Below are positions 6,714 through 6,976 of a DNA stretch of 6,976 nt, one piece after another. Below the pieces are notes generated by a model that saw only the letters and a list, made by a program, of their open reading frames with translations, did not search any database and was not told the origin of the DNA. Position 1 is the stretch's first letter; each line of letters starts with the position of its first letter. The DNA is from JBDHHQ01 sp039586035 (GTDB taxonomy: Bacteria; Gemmatimonadota; Gemmatimonadetes; Longimicrobiales; Gaopeijiaceae). Position numbers and translations under genes: made by a program. The stretch spans positions 1-6,976 of the forward strand of contig JBDHLD010000213.1 in NCBI GenBank assembly GCA_039586035.1, given 5' to 3'.

Positions 6714-6748
6714 CGGGGCCGGCCTCGTGGCCGTGCGCCGGTCCCGTC
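6712..6748. terminator. Strong 12-bp hairpin between convergent genes
   Basis: The arm at 6712-6723 pairs with 6737-6748 over 12 positions, all Watson-Crick except one G-T, around a 13-nt loop. The left arm overlaps the TGA stop (6711-6713) of the membrane-protein gene. It lies between that gene and the leftward barrel-protein gene, whose stop is at 6784-6786, so it could serve both as a bidirectional terminator. A T-tract is absent on both strands. Confidence 0.55.
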
Positions 6749-6783
6749 GGTCAGGCAAGCCCCGCGCTCGTCCCCCAGAAAGC

Positions 6784-6976
6784 CTAGAACCCGAACCGCA
6801 GCCCCGCCTCCAGGAAGAACCCGTTCCGGTTGACCGCGGAGTCCCCCGGGTCCGGCTCGGCAGTCAGGTCGGTCAGGCCGAAGTCGTACCCGATGTCGGC
6901 GGAGACGAGCGTGAAGTCACCGCCAATCCCCACCCGAGCGTTCCATAGCGTACTCGTGACGTCGTCGCTGGTCACG
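6784..6976 (-). CDS. Outer-membrane beta-barrel protein, C-terminal part (cut by window)
   Basis: The frame is open to the right edge and ends at TAG 6784-6786; about 64 residues are visible, and the true start lies beyond 6976. An internal GTG at 6975 is not a convincing start. The visible part alternates polar and hydrophobic residues (WNARVGIGGDFTLVSADIGY, then FFLEAGLRFGF) and ends in a Phe, the terminal signal recognised by the outer-membrane barrel assembly machinery. A loop rich in Asp and Pro (TAEPDPGDSAVNRNG) separates two strand pairs. This is what the last strands of a small OmpW/OmpA-type or porin-like barrel look like, and it implies a diderm host. The specific family cannot be named from the fragment. 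Confidence 0.7.
   Translation of the reverse strand, partial: VTSDDVTSTLWNARVGIGGDFTLVSADIGYDFGLTDLTAEPDPGDSAVNRNGFFLEAGLRFGF

Noticed and set aside
1..6976. tRNA, rRNA, CRISPR array, transposase, integrase or defence genes
   Set aside because: No spaced direct repeats, tRNA-like cloverleaf or recombinase motifs were seen on either strand by eye.

Overview
The window is a GC-rich bacterial segment with no RNA genes, insertion sequences or CRISPR array. The gene content is two divergent Ser/Thr kinases of the membrane-anchored type, one with a PD40/TolB-like propeller tail and one with a formylglycine-enzyme-like domain and an alpha/beta hydrolase. It also holds a secreted S9-type peptidase N-terminus and the C-terminus of an outer-membrane barrel protein. 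This combination is typical of Gemmatimonadota or Acidobacteriota and their relatives. I favour Gemmatimonadota, as an inference from family style only; no marker gene is present.

Layout from left to right. (1) Positions 25-291 (+) hold the signal peptide and first mature residues of what looks like an S9 (prolyl oligopeptidase family) peptidase. The homology stops abruptly after the first SPDG motif, so it is a remnant. A very stable CUUG-tetraloop hairpin lies inside its tail. (2) Positions 303-3251 (-) hold an intact 982-residue fusion: cytoplasmic kinase, one membrane helix, PEGA-like segment, FGE/SUMF1-like domain lacking the usual cysteine pair, and an alpha/beta hydrolase with a visible Ser-Asp-His triad. 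(3) Positions 3252-3513 are the divergent intergenic region, with ribosome sites, a TATACT box for the leftward gene and a small palindrome before the rightward gene. (4) Positions 3514-6086 (+) hold a second kinase, with a membrane helix and PD40 propeller. It is broken near 4080: about 24-27 residues of the kinase core are missing and the frame shifts, so it is a pseudogene or an assembly or sequencing error. (5) Positions 6246-6713 (+) hold a small membrane protein of an uncharacterised family. (6) Positions 6784-6976 (-) hold the last part of an outer-membrane barrel protein, cut by the window edge.

The two kinases share one intergenic region. Each appears to join a cytoplasmic kinase to an extracytoplasmic module across the membrane, so they look like paralogous sensory or signalling proteins. 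I see no evidence for a defence system or other multi-gene system. The most notable points are the kinase / FGE-like / hydrolase fusion and the two independent gene breaks in under 7 kb.
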